The notes under the pieces: model-generated | Told to the model about the DNA's origin: nothing | What the model saw: the letters and a program-made list of their open reading frames with translations, nothing else | Database searches by the model: none | Assembly: GCA_026713105.1 (NCBI GenBank) | Contig: JAPOPC010000039.1 | Coordinates: 19,672-83,671 of the forward strand | Reading direction: 5' to 3' | DNA length: 64,000 nucleotides | DNA from: Acidimicrobiaceae bacterium | GTDB lineage: Bacteria; Actinomycetota; Acidimicrobiia; Acidimicrobiales; Poriferisodalaceae | Shown here: in pieces, positions 53,809 through 62,119 of the stretch | Layout: each line of letters begins with the position of its first letter | How positions within the stretch are numbered: position 1 is the stretch's first letter | Made by a program: the position numbers and the translations under genes

Positions 53809-54264
53809 TCAGCCGGCGACTTCGATGCCCATCGACCGCGCCGTGCCGATGACCTGCAGCTTGGCGCCCTCGAGATCTCGAGCGTTGAGGTCGGGCATCT
53901 TGGTGGTGGCGATCTCGGCCACCTGTGCCTGGGTGATGTGAGCCACGGTCTCGCGGCCGGGATTCTCGGCGGCCTTCTCGAGCCCCGCCGCCTGGCGGAG
54001 CAGCACCGAGGTCGGAGGCGTCTTGGTGATGAACGTGAAGGAGCGATCTTCGAAGATGGTGATCTCCGCGGGCACAATCGTGCCTCGCTGGCTCTCCGTC
54101 TTGGCGTTGTACTCCTTGCAGAAGTCCATGATCGCCACGCCGTGCGGGCCGAGCGCCGTGCCGACCGGCGGCGCCGGCGATGCCTGCCCGGCGGGGATCT
54201 GGATCTTCACAACCGCTGCGACCCGCTTGCGGCCTGCCGCGGGTCTTGCCGGGTTGTCTGCCAT
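53809..54264 (-). CDS. rplK: 50S ribosomal protein L11
   Basis: 151 residues. [38 protein letters not shown] and the RNA-binding C-terminal [10 protein letters not shown]. The usual GQHGVNIMEF reads [10 protein letters not shown] here. It is about 10 residues longer than E. coli L11 at the N-terminus. Confidence 0.95.
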   Translation of the reverse strand: MADNPARPAAGRKRVAAVVKIQIPAGQASPAPPVGTALGPHGVAIMDFCKEYNAKTESQRGTIVPAEITIFEDRSFTFITKTPPTSVLLRQAAGLEKAAENPGRETVAHITQAQVAEIATTKMPDLNARDLEGAKLQVIGTARSMGIEVAG

Positions 54265-54276
54265 CAGGTGCTCCTT

Positions 54277-54332
54277 GTGGAATTGCCCTCGCAGGGGCTC
54301 GGGTCTGAGTGGAATTGCCCTCGCAGGGGCTC
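54277..54332. repeat. 24-nt direct repeat between nusG and rplK
   Basis: GTGGAATTGCCCTCGCAGGG and its next four bases occur at 54277-54300 and again at 54309-54332, a 32-nt offset. The second copy includes two bases of the nusG stop. Each contains the dyad GCCC-TCGCAG-GGGC. Confidence 0.85.
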
Positions 54333-55113
54333 AGATCTTTGCGACTTGGACGAAGTCGAGCTCGACGGGAGTCTCACGGCCGAAGATGTTCACCAGCACC
54401 TTCACCTTCAGCTGCTCCTCGTTGATCTCGATGACCTGACCCTGGAAGTCAGAGAACGGTCCTTCCTTGATGCGCACGCCCTCGTCGATCTCGAAGATCA
54501 TTGAAGGCTTGGTACGGCGCGGCATCTCGGGTCCGTCGTCGGGCTCGGCGAGAAACGACTCCACCTCCCTGCGGCGCAGGGGCGACGGCTTGCCGCCGGG
54601 ACCCGCGTACCCCGTGACCCCGGGCGTGCTGCGGATCATGTGGTGGGCCTCGTCGCTGGGACGGCAACGGATCAACAGGTAGCCGGGGAAGACCTTTTTC
54701 TTGGCGACGACCTTGCGGCCGGCCTTGAACTCGATGACGTCTTCCATCGGGATCGCGACTTCGAGAATCTGCTCCTCCATGTCGAACGTGCCGATGCGGG
54801 CTTCGAGGTTCTGCTTGACCTTCTTCTCGTAGCCCGACTGCGTGTGCACGACGAACCAGCGGCCTGGTCGGTCGTAGGGCGAGACCCGCTTGGCCTCAGG
54901 CTCTTCGGTGGCGAGCAGCTCATCCTCGCTGAGCACGTCGACGAATCCGCCCTCGTCGGCGGGAACGTCGGCGGCATCTGCGCCCGCAGCGGATTCGGCC
55001 GCCTCGGCGCCCGGACCCATCAGCGTGGTTGCCGTCTGAGAACTCAGCAACCGGCGTGCGGTCGCCATTGGATCAGTCTCGGGTTCTGCGGGTGTCTCGG
55101 TCACGTCACTCAT
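54331..55113 (-). CDS. nusG: Transcription termination/antitermination protein NusG
   Basis: 260 residues. After an acidic N-terminal extension of about 80 residues, the NGN domain reads RWFVVHTQSGYEKKVKQNLE and KKVFPGYLLIRC; the KOW domain is VRIKEGPFSDFQGQVIEIN. The extension is typical of Actinomycetota. It links transcription to ribosomes through S10 (rpsJ, in this window). Lies 21 nt after secE. Confidence 0.96.
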   Translation of the reverse strand: MSDVTETPAEPETDPMATARRLLSSQTATTLMGPGAEAAESAAGADAADVPADEGGFVDVLSEDELLATEEPEAKRVSPYDRPGRWFVVHTQSGYEKKVKQNLEARIGTFDMEEQILEVAIPMEDVIEFKAGRKVVAKKKVFPGYLLIRCRPSDEAHHMIRSTPGVTGYAGPGGKPSPLRRREVESFLAEPDDGPEMPRRTKPSMIFEIDEGVRIKEGPFSDFQGQVIEINEEQLKVKVLVNIFGRETPVELDFVQVAKI

Positions 55114-55134
55114 GTTGGCCAGTTCTGCAGTTCG

Positions 55135-55443
55135 TCAGTTCACGTCGAAGAGGCGGAGGACGCCCTCGCCCAGAATCCAGTCGAATCCGGCGATCATCGC
55201 CGTCAGGATCACGATGGTGATGAACACGACGATCGAGTAGTTGACGATCTCGGCGCGAGTCGGCCAGATCACCTTCTTGAGCTCGGAACGTACTTCGCCG
55301 ACGAACTGGGCCGGTCCAGCTCGCTCCGAAGTGGGCGACGCCGACGCCGCCTGACGCCGTTCGCGCCTCCCCGCGGGCGCGCCATCAGCTCCCATCTCGC
55401 CCTGACGCTGCAGGTGACGGCGTGTCCGTCGGTTCATGGCCAT
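55135..55443 (-). CDS. secE: Preprotein translocase subunit SecE
   Basis: 102 residues; one C-terminal membrane helix after the amphipathic EVRSELKKVIWPTRAEIVNYS motif that identifies SecE. The N-terminal half is basic and poorly conserved. Partner of SecY. Lies between tRNA-Trp and nusG. Confidence 0.95.
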   Translation of the reverse strand: MAMNRRTRRHLQRQGEMGADGAPAGRRERRQAASASPTSERAGPAQFVGEVRSELKKVIWPTRAEIVNYSIVVFITIVILTAMIAGFDWILGEGVLRLFDVN

Positions 55444-55554
55444 CGGGGAAGTCTCCGACCCTCTATCTCTCAGGGATTTGTTTTCTCAGTGACTTGACTG
55501 GGGGCTTGGGCATGGTCGATCCGCCCGGCTGACGGTCCAATCTTGGCGGAAGCG

Positions 55555-55628
55555 CAGGGCAGGAGGGACTTGAACCCGCAACCGCCGGTTTTGGAGACCG
55601 GTGCTCTACCAAATTGAGCTACTGCCCT
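55555..55628 (-). tRNA. tRNA-Trp (CCA)
   Basis: 74 nt. The acceptor stem AGGGCAG/CTGCCCT, D-arm GCTC...GAGC, anticodon stem CCGGT/ACCGG with loop CTCCAAA (anticodon CCA) and TTCAAGT T-loop are present; the T-stem has one C-U mismatch. 3' CCA is not encoded. It precedes secE as in other Actinomycetota. Confidence 0.95.
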
Positions 55629-55740
55629 GAGCGTCGGCGCATCGCGTGCGATGCACGGGTGACACTTAGTGCGGGCTTTCTTGGCGAATGTCCGCCGCAA
55701 CAGGCTACCGGCAGCAATCTGGGTCGCGTCCAGAGCGATC

Positions 55741-55817
55741 TGGTAGCGGGACTGGGACTCGAACCCAGGACCTCACGATTATGAGCCGTGCGCTCTGACC
55801 AACTGAGCTATCCCGCC
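55741..55817 (-). tRNA. tRNA-Met (CAT), elongator type
   Basis: 77 nt including an encoded 3' CCA. Acceptor GGCGGGA/TCCCGCT, anticodon loop with CAT in CTCATAA, T-arm CTGGG-TTCGAGT-CCCAG. It lacks the initiator features (C1-A72 mismatch, three G-C pairs in the anticodon stem), so it is an elongator; a CAT tRNA-Ile converted by lysidine is a less likely alternative. Confidence 0.94.
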
Positions 55818-55863
55818 AAAATGTGCACGCCGAGCCTACTGGCACCACCAATCGCGCTCCCCG

Positions 55864-55994
55864 CCAGGACCTCACGATGCTGCGCTACCGGCGGCGACCG
55901 CAAGCGGCCGCCGCTGCCGTGCGCTCTGACCAACTGAGCTATCCCGCCAAAGTGTGCTCGCCGAGCCTACTGGTACCGCCGATCGTGCTCCCCG
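55864..55994 (-). pseudogene. Partial tandem copy of tRNA-Met with a hairpin in place of the anticodon
   Basis: The region from CCAGGACCTCACGAT (55864) to 55994 repeats the 3' anticodon strand, D-arm and 5' acceptor strand of tRNA-Met and its flank (offset 131 nt; 55919-55948 matches 55788-55817). Eight bases holding the anticodon (55780-55787) are replaced by 40 GC-rich bases (55879-55918) that fold on themselves. T-arm and 3' acceptor strand are missing, so it cannot be a normal tRNA. A third copy starts at 55995 but stops after about 10 nt. Confidence 0.85.
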
Positions 55995-56012
55995 CCAGGA
56001 CCTCGCTCGGCG

Positions 56013-56085
56013 AGCCCCGTGCCGGAATCGAACCGGCGACACCAGCCTTACCATGGCTGTGCTCTACCTACTGAGCTAACGGGGC
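56013..56085 (-). tRNA. tRNA-Thr (GGT)
   Basis: 73 nt. Acceptor GCCCCGT/ACGGGGC, D-arm GCTC...GAGC, anticodon stem CAGCC/GGCTG with loop ATGGTAA (anticodon GGT), T-arm CCGG-TTCGATT-CCGG. 3' CCA not encoded. Thr-Met-Trp order ahead of secE is the actinobacterial one, but rpmG, often between Met and Trp, is missing. Confidence 0.95.
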
Positions 56086-56169
56086 AAAATCGGCGCACAT
56101 CGGAAGCGGTCTGCACCGACCTATGTGGGGTCCGGAGTGTATCTGTGGACCCCCGATAGCTTCGCTGCC

Positions 56170-56667
56170 ATGCGGACCCGGCTGGCTACGATGGCCGATG
56201 CTGATGCCATCGTGGAGATCTACAACCGTGAGGTCACCGAAGGCACCGCGACGTTCGACATGGTGGCCCGCACGGCCGCGGAGCAAGCGGCCTGGATGCG
56301 GGACCACTCAGGTGCCTACCCCTGCATCGTGGCGGTGCCCGACGGAGACGGCGAAGTGCTGGGCTGGGCGTGCCTGTCGCCATACCGCACCCGGCCGGCG
56401 TACTCGACCAGCGTCGAAGACTCCGTCTATGTCCACCGCGATCACCACGGTCGCGGCGTTGGCAGCCTGCTGCTCGGCGACTTGGTGGCGCTGGCCGATG
56501 GGCACGGCTTTCACGCAGTCTTCGCTCGTATCGCAGATGCCGGCGCCGCTTCGGTGGCTCTGCACTCCAAGCACGGTTTCGAGCTCGTCGGGGTGGAGCG
56601 AGAGGTGGGCCGCAAGTTCGGGCGATGGCTCGACGTGACGCTCATGCAGCGCCTTCGCCCTGCCTGA
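56170..56667 (+). CDS. GNAT-family N-acetyltransferase (phosphinothricin acetyltransferase-like)
   Basis: 165 residues from ATG 56170 (RTRLATMADADAIVEIYN). SVYVHRDHHGRGVGSLLLGDL holds the acetyl-CoA loop (RGVGS), and HSKHGFELVGVEREVGRKFGRW is typical of the PAT/YncA branch, which acetylates amino-group substrates such as phosphinothricin or methionine analogues. It faces away from the tRNA cluster. No clear ribosome-binding site. Substrate unknown. Confidence 0.85.
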   Translation: MRTRLATMADADAIVEIYNREVTEGTATFDMVARTAAEQAAWMRDHSGAYPCIVAVPDGDGEVLGWACLSPYRTRPAYSTSVEDSVYVHRDHHGRGVGSLLLGDLVALADGHGFHAVFARIADAGAASVALHSKHGFELVGVEREVGRKFGRWLDVTLMQRLRPA

Positions 56668-56693
56668 GGAGTTCTCGGGAGCAAGCCCGGAAT

Positions 56694-57608
56694 TCAGAAG
56701 TGCCAGGGGAATTGCTCGAATTCCGGGTCTCGCTTTTCGAGGAATGCGTCGCGCCCTTCGGCGGCTTCGTCGGTGCCGTATGCCAGTCGGGTGGCCTCCC
56801 CCGCGAACACCTGCTGGCCGACCAGGCCATCGTCGATGAGGTTGAACGCGAACTTGGCCATGCGCTGCGCCGTCGGTGAGCGGGACACGATCTCTGCCGC
56901 CCACTCCAGCGCGACCGATTCCAATTCGGCGTGGGGCACCACGGCGTTCACGTCACCCATATCGAACCGCTCCTGGGCGGTGTAGGTGCGGCCGAGGAAG
57001 AAGATCTCGCGGGCCTTCTTCTGGCCGATCTGGCGCGACAGGTAGGCCGAGCCGAAGCCGCCGTCGAAGCTGGCCACGTTGGTGTCGGTCTGGCGGAAGC
57101 GGGCATGCTCTTGGGAGGCAATGGTGAGATCGCACACGACGTGCAGGCTGTGCCCGCCGCCAGCAGCCCAGCCGCTCGCCACGCAGATGACCACCTTGGG
57201 CATCATCCGGATCAGCCGCTGGCACTCCAGGATGTGCAGGCGCCCGGTACGGGCCGGGTCGATCTCGGCGGCGGTCTCGCCGTCCGCGTAGCGGTAGCCG
57301 TCACGGCCCCGGATGCGCTGGTCACCTCCCGAGCAGAACGCCCAGCCGCCGTCCGCGGGTGCCGGCCCGTTGCCGGTGAGCAGGATGCAGCCGACATCGG
57401 GCGTCATGCGGGCGTGGTCCAGCGCCCGGTACAGCTCGTCGACGGTGTGCGGCCGGAAGGCGTTGCGCACATCGGGCCGGTCAAACGCGATGCGAACGGT
57501 TCCGTGCTCGGTACTGCGGTGGTACGTGATGTCGGTGAGATCGAACCCGTTGACGGCGTCCCAGCGCGACGGGTCGAAGATGTCCGAGACGTGTGGCAAG
57601 AACGGCAT
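56694..57608 (-). CDS. menB: 1,4-Dihydroxy-2-naphthoyl-CoA synthase
   Basis: 304 residues from ATG 57608; in-frame sequence upstream is not homologous. Crotonase fold with DRPDVRNAFRPHTVDEL, the oxyanion motif CSGGDQ, SGWAAGGGHSLHVVCDLTIA and the MenB-specific TDTNVASFDGGFGSAYLSR. It closes the second ring in menaquinone synthesis. No other men genes are in the window. It converges with the GNAT gene. Confidence 0.92.
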   Translation of the reverse strand: MPFLPHVSDIFDPSRWDAVNGFDLTDITYHRSTEHGTVRIAFDRPDVRNAFRPHTVDELYRALDHARMTPDVGCILLTGNGPAPADGGWAFCSGGDQRIRGRDGYRYADGETAAEIDPARTGRLHILECQRLIRMMPKVVICVASGWAAGGGHSLHVVCDLTIASQEHARFRQTDTNVASFDGGFGSAYLSRQIGQKKAREIFFLGRTYTAQERFDMGDVNAVVPHAELESVALEWAAEIVSRSPTAQRMAKFAFNLIDDGLVGQQVFAGEATRLAYGTDEAAEGRDAFLEKRDPEFEQFPWHF

Positions 57609-57731
57609 GGGTGCTCCGAGGCGAGGGCTGGAAGACGGGTGAGGGCACGGTATTGGCTCAGACCCGCCCCCAAACAGGGCGGCATGCGAAACTGCGAGCC
57701 GCCATCGGCGCAAGGCAAGGGGACTTCGAAC

Positions 57732-58610
57732 ATGAAATTCGCACTGAGGTATTGCAACACCGGCAAGTTCGCCATGGATACGGCGCTCGCCGCCGAGCTT
57801 GTGCAGGCCGGCGAAGCCGCCGGATTCGAATCGGCGTGGACGGTCGAGCACACCGTCATCCCGTCGGGCTACGAGTCGCAGTACCCCTACAGCCCCGACG
57901 GCAAGATGGCCGGCGGCGTCGAGGATCTGCTGCTGCCCGATCCGCTGATGTGGATGGCCTACATGGCCGGTGTGACCTCCACCATCAACTTCGGCACCGG
58001 CATCCTGATTGTGCCCCAGCACAGTCCCGTGGTGTGCGCGAAGCAGATCGCCACACTCGACCACATGTCCGGCGGTCGGGTGCTGCTGGGCATCGGCGTG
58101 GGCTGGATGCGCGAAGAATTCGAGGCGATCGGGGTCGGCGATCACTTCGACGATCGCGGGCGCCGCACCGACGAGTACGTGGCGGCCATGCGGGAACTGT
58201 GGTCGGCCGACCGACCCACCTTCCATGGTGAGTTTGTGAATTTCGATGCCGCGTACTGCCGGCCGCAGCCGGTGAACGGTTCGGTGCCGATCATCGTGGG
58301 CGGCGATTCAAGGGTGGCTGCACGGCGAGCGGGACGGCTCGGCGACGGCTACTTCCCCGCTCGCGGTGCGCCGTGGGATCTCATCGATCTGGCTCGACAG
58401 ACGGCTGCGGAGGGCGGGCGAGACCCCGATGCGCTGGAGATCACTGTGCAGCTGCCCGCCGACATCGAGGAAATTCCCGAGCTGGCCCGCCGCGGCGTGA
58501 GCCGGATCGCAGTGCCGGTGTCGCCGATGGCCGGACTGAACACCGTCATCTCCACGCCCGACGACGCCAGCGCCTGGGCCGAGACGATCGAGCGCTTCGC
58601 CGACCTGTAA
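57732..58610 (+). CDS. LLM-class F420-dependent oxidoreductase
   Basis: 292 residues from ATG 57732 with AAGGGGA about 8 nt upstream. The luciferase-like barrel shows SAWTVEHTVIPSGY, GTGILIVPQHSPVVCAKQIATLD, GRVLLGIGVGWMREEFEAIG and VPIIVGGDSRVAARRAGRLGDG, typical of the TIGR03619-like F420 group. Substrate unknown. Confidence 0.86.
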   Translation: MKFALRYCNTGKFAMDTALAAELVQAGEAAGFESAWTVEHTVIPSGYESQYPYSPDGKMAGGVEDLLLPDPLMWMAYMAGVTSTINFGTGILIVPQHSPVVCAKQIATLDHMSGGRVLLGIGVGWMREEFEAIGVGDHFDDRGRRTDEYVAAMRELWSADRPTFHGEFVNFDAAYCRPQPVNGSVPIIVGGDSRVAARRAGRLGDGYFPARGAPWDLIDLARQTAAEGGRDPDALEITVQLPADIEEIPELARRGVSRIAVPVSPMAGLNTVISTPDDASAWAETIERFADL

Positions 58611-58613
58611 CCG

Positions 58614-59879
58614 CTAACAGAAACGGAATTCGACGAGGTTGTCTCGGGCGTACTGGTCAGGCAGCGCTATCTCCCAGTCCAAGTAGCCCTGCATCGCGGC
58701 CCGGGCCACCTCGGCGTCTTCGGGGTCGTAGGGAAGCGGTGGCTGACGTGAGCGCAGTGCGGCCTCGGCGGCGTCGTTGCCGCCTGTGACCAGCCCTGGC
58801 TCGCCAGCCCAGTCGGGCTCGAGCACACAGGCATCCCAGCCCATCTGGATCAGCCACGACGCGGTCATGGTGGCACCGACGCAGTCGTGGTCAGCCAGCA
58901 CCACCCTGGCTCCCCGGGTCACGAGGTACTCGTCGGTGGCCTGCACCAACTGGCCGCCGGGAGCACCGGTCGCTCCCGGCAAGTGCCCGGCCGCGAATCT
59001 TTCTGGGGTGCGCACATCCATGACATATGTCGTGCGGTCGCTCTCCGCGAGCCATGCCGACATTTGGCCTCGGTCAATCGTGCGAACCCCGCACCGCTCG
59101 GCCACCGCCGCCGCCGCAGCGAGTGCCTGCTGGCGACCATCAGCACCCGGTTCGGGCACCTGCTCGTCGCGGCCGTGTTCCAGCTGCAGCCCGGCCAGCT
59201 CCCAGCCCATCGTGCCGTCCTTCAGAGCGACGACTCGCTCCAGCCCAGCCGAGCGCAGCGACTGCGCACCCATGATGCTGCGGGTCCGCCCGGCACAGTT
59301 CACGACCACCGTGGTGCCCTCACCGATCAGGTCATGCACCCGGCGCACCAGCTCGCCACCGGGGCACGACCGGCCTGTCGGGATGCTCATGCGGTTGAAC
59401 TCCCGACGAGTCCGCGAGTCCACCACCACCAAGTCCCGCCCATCATCCAGCCAGCCCGCCAGCTCTGTTGCAGAGACATGCGGCGTGCCGAAGTGCGCCT
59501 CGACCAGCTCGCCGAACAGCTTGGACGGGACATTGATGCCCGAGTACAGCTCGCCACCCGCGGCCGCCCACGCGTCGATGCCGCCGTCGAGCACCGTTGT
59601 GTCGGTGTAGCCGAGCACGGTGAGCTCGAGCGCCACCGCCGCGGCCTCTCCCCCACCGGCATCGCACACCACCACCGGCGCGCTGAGCCGGGGAATGCGC
59701 GCCGTCACTTCAAGCCCGACATGGCTCAGTGGCAGGTTCGCGGCATACAGCAGATGCCGCCGCGTGAACTCGGTGGGCTCGCGGGCGTCCACCAGCGCCA
59801 GCTCAGTGCCGTCGCCGCGCAGCAGGCGGCGGTGCGATGCCATCAGTTCGCTGGCCGAAATGGCGCGTACGTCAGCCAT
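58614..59879 (-). CDS. Triple-rhodanese-domain protein
   Basis: 421 residues from ATG 59879 (GGAGAG 5 nt upstream). Three rhodanese modules: domain 1 with Cys 72 (VVVCDAGGGE), domain 2 with Cys 195 (VVVNCAGRTRS, a complete active-site loop), and domain 3 in which the equivalent residue is Asp 330 (VVLADHDC), so probably inactive. It should move sulfane sulfur in the cytoplasm. Directly upstream on the same strand (42-nt gap) is a cysteine-dioxygenase-family gene. Fusions and neighbours of these two families are known, pointing to thiol oxidation. Confidence 0.87.
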   Translation of the reverse strand: MADVRAISASELMASHRRLLRGDGTELALVDAREPTEFTRRHLLYAANLPLSHVGLEVTARIPRLSAPVVVCDAGGGEAAAVALELTVLGYTDTTVLDGGIDAWAAAGGELYSGINVPSKLFGELVEAHFGTPHVSATELAGWLDDGRDLVVVDSRTRREFNRMSIPTGRSCPGGELVRRVHDLIGEGTTVVVNCAGRTRSIMGAQSLRSAGLERVVALKDGTMGWELAGLQLEHGRDEQVPEPGADGRQQALAAAAAVAERCGVRTIDRGQMSAWLAESDRTTYVMDVRTPERFAAGHLPGATGAPGGQLVQATDEYLVTRGARVVLADHDCVGATMTASWLIQMGWDACVLEPDWAGEPGLVTGGNDAAEAALRSRQPPLPYDPEDAEVARAAMQGYLDWEIALPDQYARDNLVEFRFC

Positions 59880-59921
59880 CAATCTCTCCAAATGGGTGCC
59901 GAGGGCAGCTCGAGGGTCTGC

Positions 59922-60554
59922 TCAGGCAACGGCCGTTGAGGGGTGGCCCGGGCGGGCCTCGACGACGCTGGCGGTGTCGGCAAAGACCCGCCATTCACCT
60001 TCGTCGGCGTTCCAATAGCGGCGGCCTGCCATCGCCTCCATGGCCAGCCCGTAGCAGTGGAAGTTGGTCGATGCGCCTTCGATGTGGATGGAGTGGATGT
60101 CGTGGCCGAGCATGGCAACGCCGGTGCCGCGCTCGACCATCTCTTCACGCTCGACATGCGGTTCGCCCTCACCGGCGCAGCAGTCGTAGAAACGGTTCAG
60201 CTCCTGGCCTCGCATACCCACGATGACCGCCCACGTCTTGTGCTCGTGCGGCGGTGCGGACGTGCCGGTGCTGACGCTCTGGACATACAGCGCGAGCGTG
60301 TCGTCGTCGTTTTGGGCGAGCCGGTAGTTGAACGAGCCGCGCTCGCCGTCAGGAGGCGGGAAGTCTTCCGACGGGAACAGTTCGGTGTGGGTGGCCAGCT
60401 CGAGCAGCCGTTCCTTGATGCGTGCGATGCCTGCCCGGTCGATGCCGCCATGGGAACTGCCATGCGCGTCGATCTTGGCGATGTCGTCCATCGCGTCCGC
60501 GACCGCTGCTGCCCGCGCTGCGGCCCTCGCTTGTGCCGAATCCGATGCGCTCAT
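59922..60554 (-). CDS. Cysteine dioxygenase-family cupin
   Basis: 210 residues. The cupin iron motif is PPHEHKTWAVIVGMRG (His 103 and 105), with a third His in DIHSIHIEG (154 or 157) and NFHCYG near the end. This layout fits type I cysteine dioxygenase or 3-mercaptopropionate dioxygenase, which oxidise a thiol to a sulfinate. It lies between the glutamine synthetase-like gene and the rhodanese gene, all on the minus strand. The exact thiol is not decided. Confidence 0.8.
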   Translation of the reverse strand: MSASDSAQARAAARAAAVADAMDDIAKIDAHGSSHGGIDRAGIARIKERLLELATHTELFPSEDFPPPDGERGSFNYRLAQNDDDTLALYVQSVSTGTSAPPHEHKTWAVIVGMRGQELNRFYDCCAGEGEPHVEREEMVERGTGVAMLGHDIHSIHIEGASTNFHCYGLAMEAMAGRRYWNADEGEWRVFADTASVVEARPGHPSTAVA

Positions 60555-60566
60555 GGGCTCATCTTT

Positions 60567-61946
60567 TCAGAACAGCGTGAGGTATTGATCGACCTCGCCG
60601 GCGGTGACCACGCTGTGATGGGCCAGGAACTCATCTCGCTTCACCTTCGCGAAGTAGTCGCGGTAGGGACCCTCGGCAGTCTCACCGAGGCCGTCGCCGA
60701 GAACGCTGCAGGATGCAAGCTCGTCGGCCGCGTGCAGCAGCGTGGGCGGCAGCACCGCGATCCCCTTCGCCGCCACCTCTTCGGCGGACATGGCGTGCAG
60801 GTTGTCGGTGTTGGGCTCACCGGGATCGATGTCATTGTCGATGCCGTCGAGCCCGCAGGCCAGGTAGGCCGCGAACATGAGGTACGGGTTGGCGGCCCCG
60901 TCGCCGAGGCGGACCTCGATCCGATCGGGTTCGGGAACGCGAATCATCTGGGTGCGGTTGTTGCCGCCGTAGACCGCGTACGCCGGCGCCCAGGTGGCGC
61001 CCGACGTGGGTGCACCCACTCCCATGCGCTTGTAGGAATTGACGATCGGGCAGACCACCGCCACCAGCGAGCGGGCGTGGCGGATGAGCCCGCCCACGAA
61101 CTTGTAGGCGAGGTCGCTCAGGCCCAGCCCCTTGGTGTCGGGACCGCCGCCGCTGCCGCCGATGAATAGCGGCTCGTCGGTGTCGGCGGTCCACAAGCTG
61201 AGGTGGGTGTGTAGCCCGTTGCCGGTCTTGTCCGCGAACGGCTTGGGCATGAACGTGGCGTAGCGGCCGTCGCGCTGGGCCAAGGTGTGCACCATCAGCC
61301 GGAACAGGATCAGCCGGTCGGCGGTGGTGAGCGCGTCGGAGTACAGCCAGTTCTGCTCGTACTGGCCGTTCGCATCCTCGTGGTCGTTCGCGTAGTTGCC
61401 CCATCCCATGGCGTCGAGATTCTTCGACACCGCAGTGAGGTGCGGCAGCATCCGGGTGAGGCCCTTGGCGTCGTAGCACGGCAGCGTCATGTTGTCGCGG
61501 TCGTCAGCCACCGAGAGCGAGCCGTCCTCGTTGCGCACCACCAGTGAGTACTCGGCCTCCACGCCGCACTTGAGCACGAGGTTGCGCTCGGCCGCAGCTT
61601 CCAGCGCCCGGCGCAGGATCACACGCGGCGCATAGGGCCACAGCTCGCCCTCGACGGTCGGATCGCACTGCATCGCGGCCACGTTGGGCTGCCATGGCAG
61701 CTGCGTGTATGAGGCTGGGTCGGGCAGCGCCAAGATGTCGGGGCTGGAGGGATCCTGACCCATCGGGCCAGCGGCGAAACCCGCAAAGCCGGCCCCGTCG
61801 GCCATGAGGCCCTCAAGGGCGCTGACCGGCACCAGCTTGGCGCACGGTTTTCCGTGCATCTCCACGAACATGGCGTAGATGAACTCCACACCGTCGGCCT
61901 CGGCCCGGCTTCGGATCTCGTCCAGTGCATCAGCGCTGTCGCTCAT
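60567..61946 (-). CDS. gmaS: Glutamine synthetase type III family, probable gamma-glutamylmethylamide synthetase
   Basis: 459 residues from ATG 61946 with GGGGAG 6 nt upstream. It shows MFVEMHGKPCAKLVPV, GAGFAGFAAGPMGQDPSSPD, VEGELWPYAPRVIL, the glutamine-synthetase LKCGVEAEYSL Glu ligand and KPFADKTGNGLHTHLSLW (His/Asn ATP and metal sites). This is the GlnT/GmaS branch, which includes the enzyme that joins glutamate and methylamine. The adjacent divergent mgsABC-like genes support GmaS, but GlnT cannot be excluded by eye. Confidence 0.78.
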   Translation of the reverse strand: MSDSADALDEIRSRAEADGVEFIYAMFVEMHGKPCAKLVPVSALEGLMADGAGFAGFAAGPMGQDPSSPDILALPDPASYTQLPWQPNVAAMQCDPTVEGELWPYAPRVILRRALEAAAERNLVLKCGVEAEYSLVVRNEDGSLSVADDRDNMTLPCYDAKGLTRMLPHLTAVSKNLDAMGWGNYANDHEDANGQYEQNWLYSDALTTADRLILFRLMVHTLAQRDGRYATFMPKPFADKTGNGLHTHLSLWTADTDEPLFIGGSGGGPDTKGLGLSDLAYKFVGGLIRHARSLVAVVCPIVNSYKRMGVGAPTSGATWAPAYAVYGGNNRTQMIRVPEPDRIEVRLGDGAANPYLMFAAYLACGLDGIDNDIDPGEPNTDNLHAMSAEEVAAKGIAVLPPTLLHAADELASCSVLGDGLGETAEGPYRDYFAKVKRDEFLAHHSVVTAGEVDQYLTLF

Positions 61947-62033
61947 GGCACTCCCCTTGCATCGTCGCTCGGCGCTCATGGCCTGGCCGGCCGTGCCGAC
62001 ACCGGGCATTCCCCGCGCCGACAGTAGTCAAGG

Positions 62034-62045
62034 TTCTGGACAGAA
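62034..62045. promoter_or_regulatory. Small dyad in the divergent gmaS-mgsA control region
   Basis: TTCTG-GA-CAGAA at 62034-62045 is an inverted repeat in the 173-nt gap 61947-62119 between the divergent genes. It could be an operator; the arms are short. Otherwise the gap shows no gene. Confidence 0.25.
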
Positions 62046-62119
62046 AACGCGGGGCGGGGCGCTACGGTGCGGGAGGCTGGACAGACGGATGCGGGGATTG
62101 TCGAGCCGGGGGGTGCGTC

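Noticed and set aside
55864..55994. A second functional tRNA-Met
   Set aside because: The T-arm and 3' acceptor strand are missing and the anticodon is replaced.
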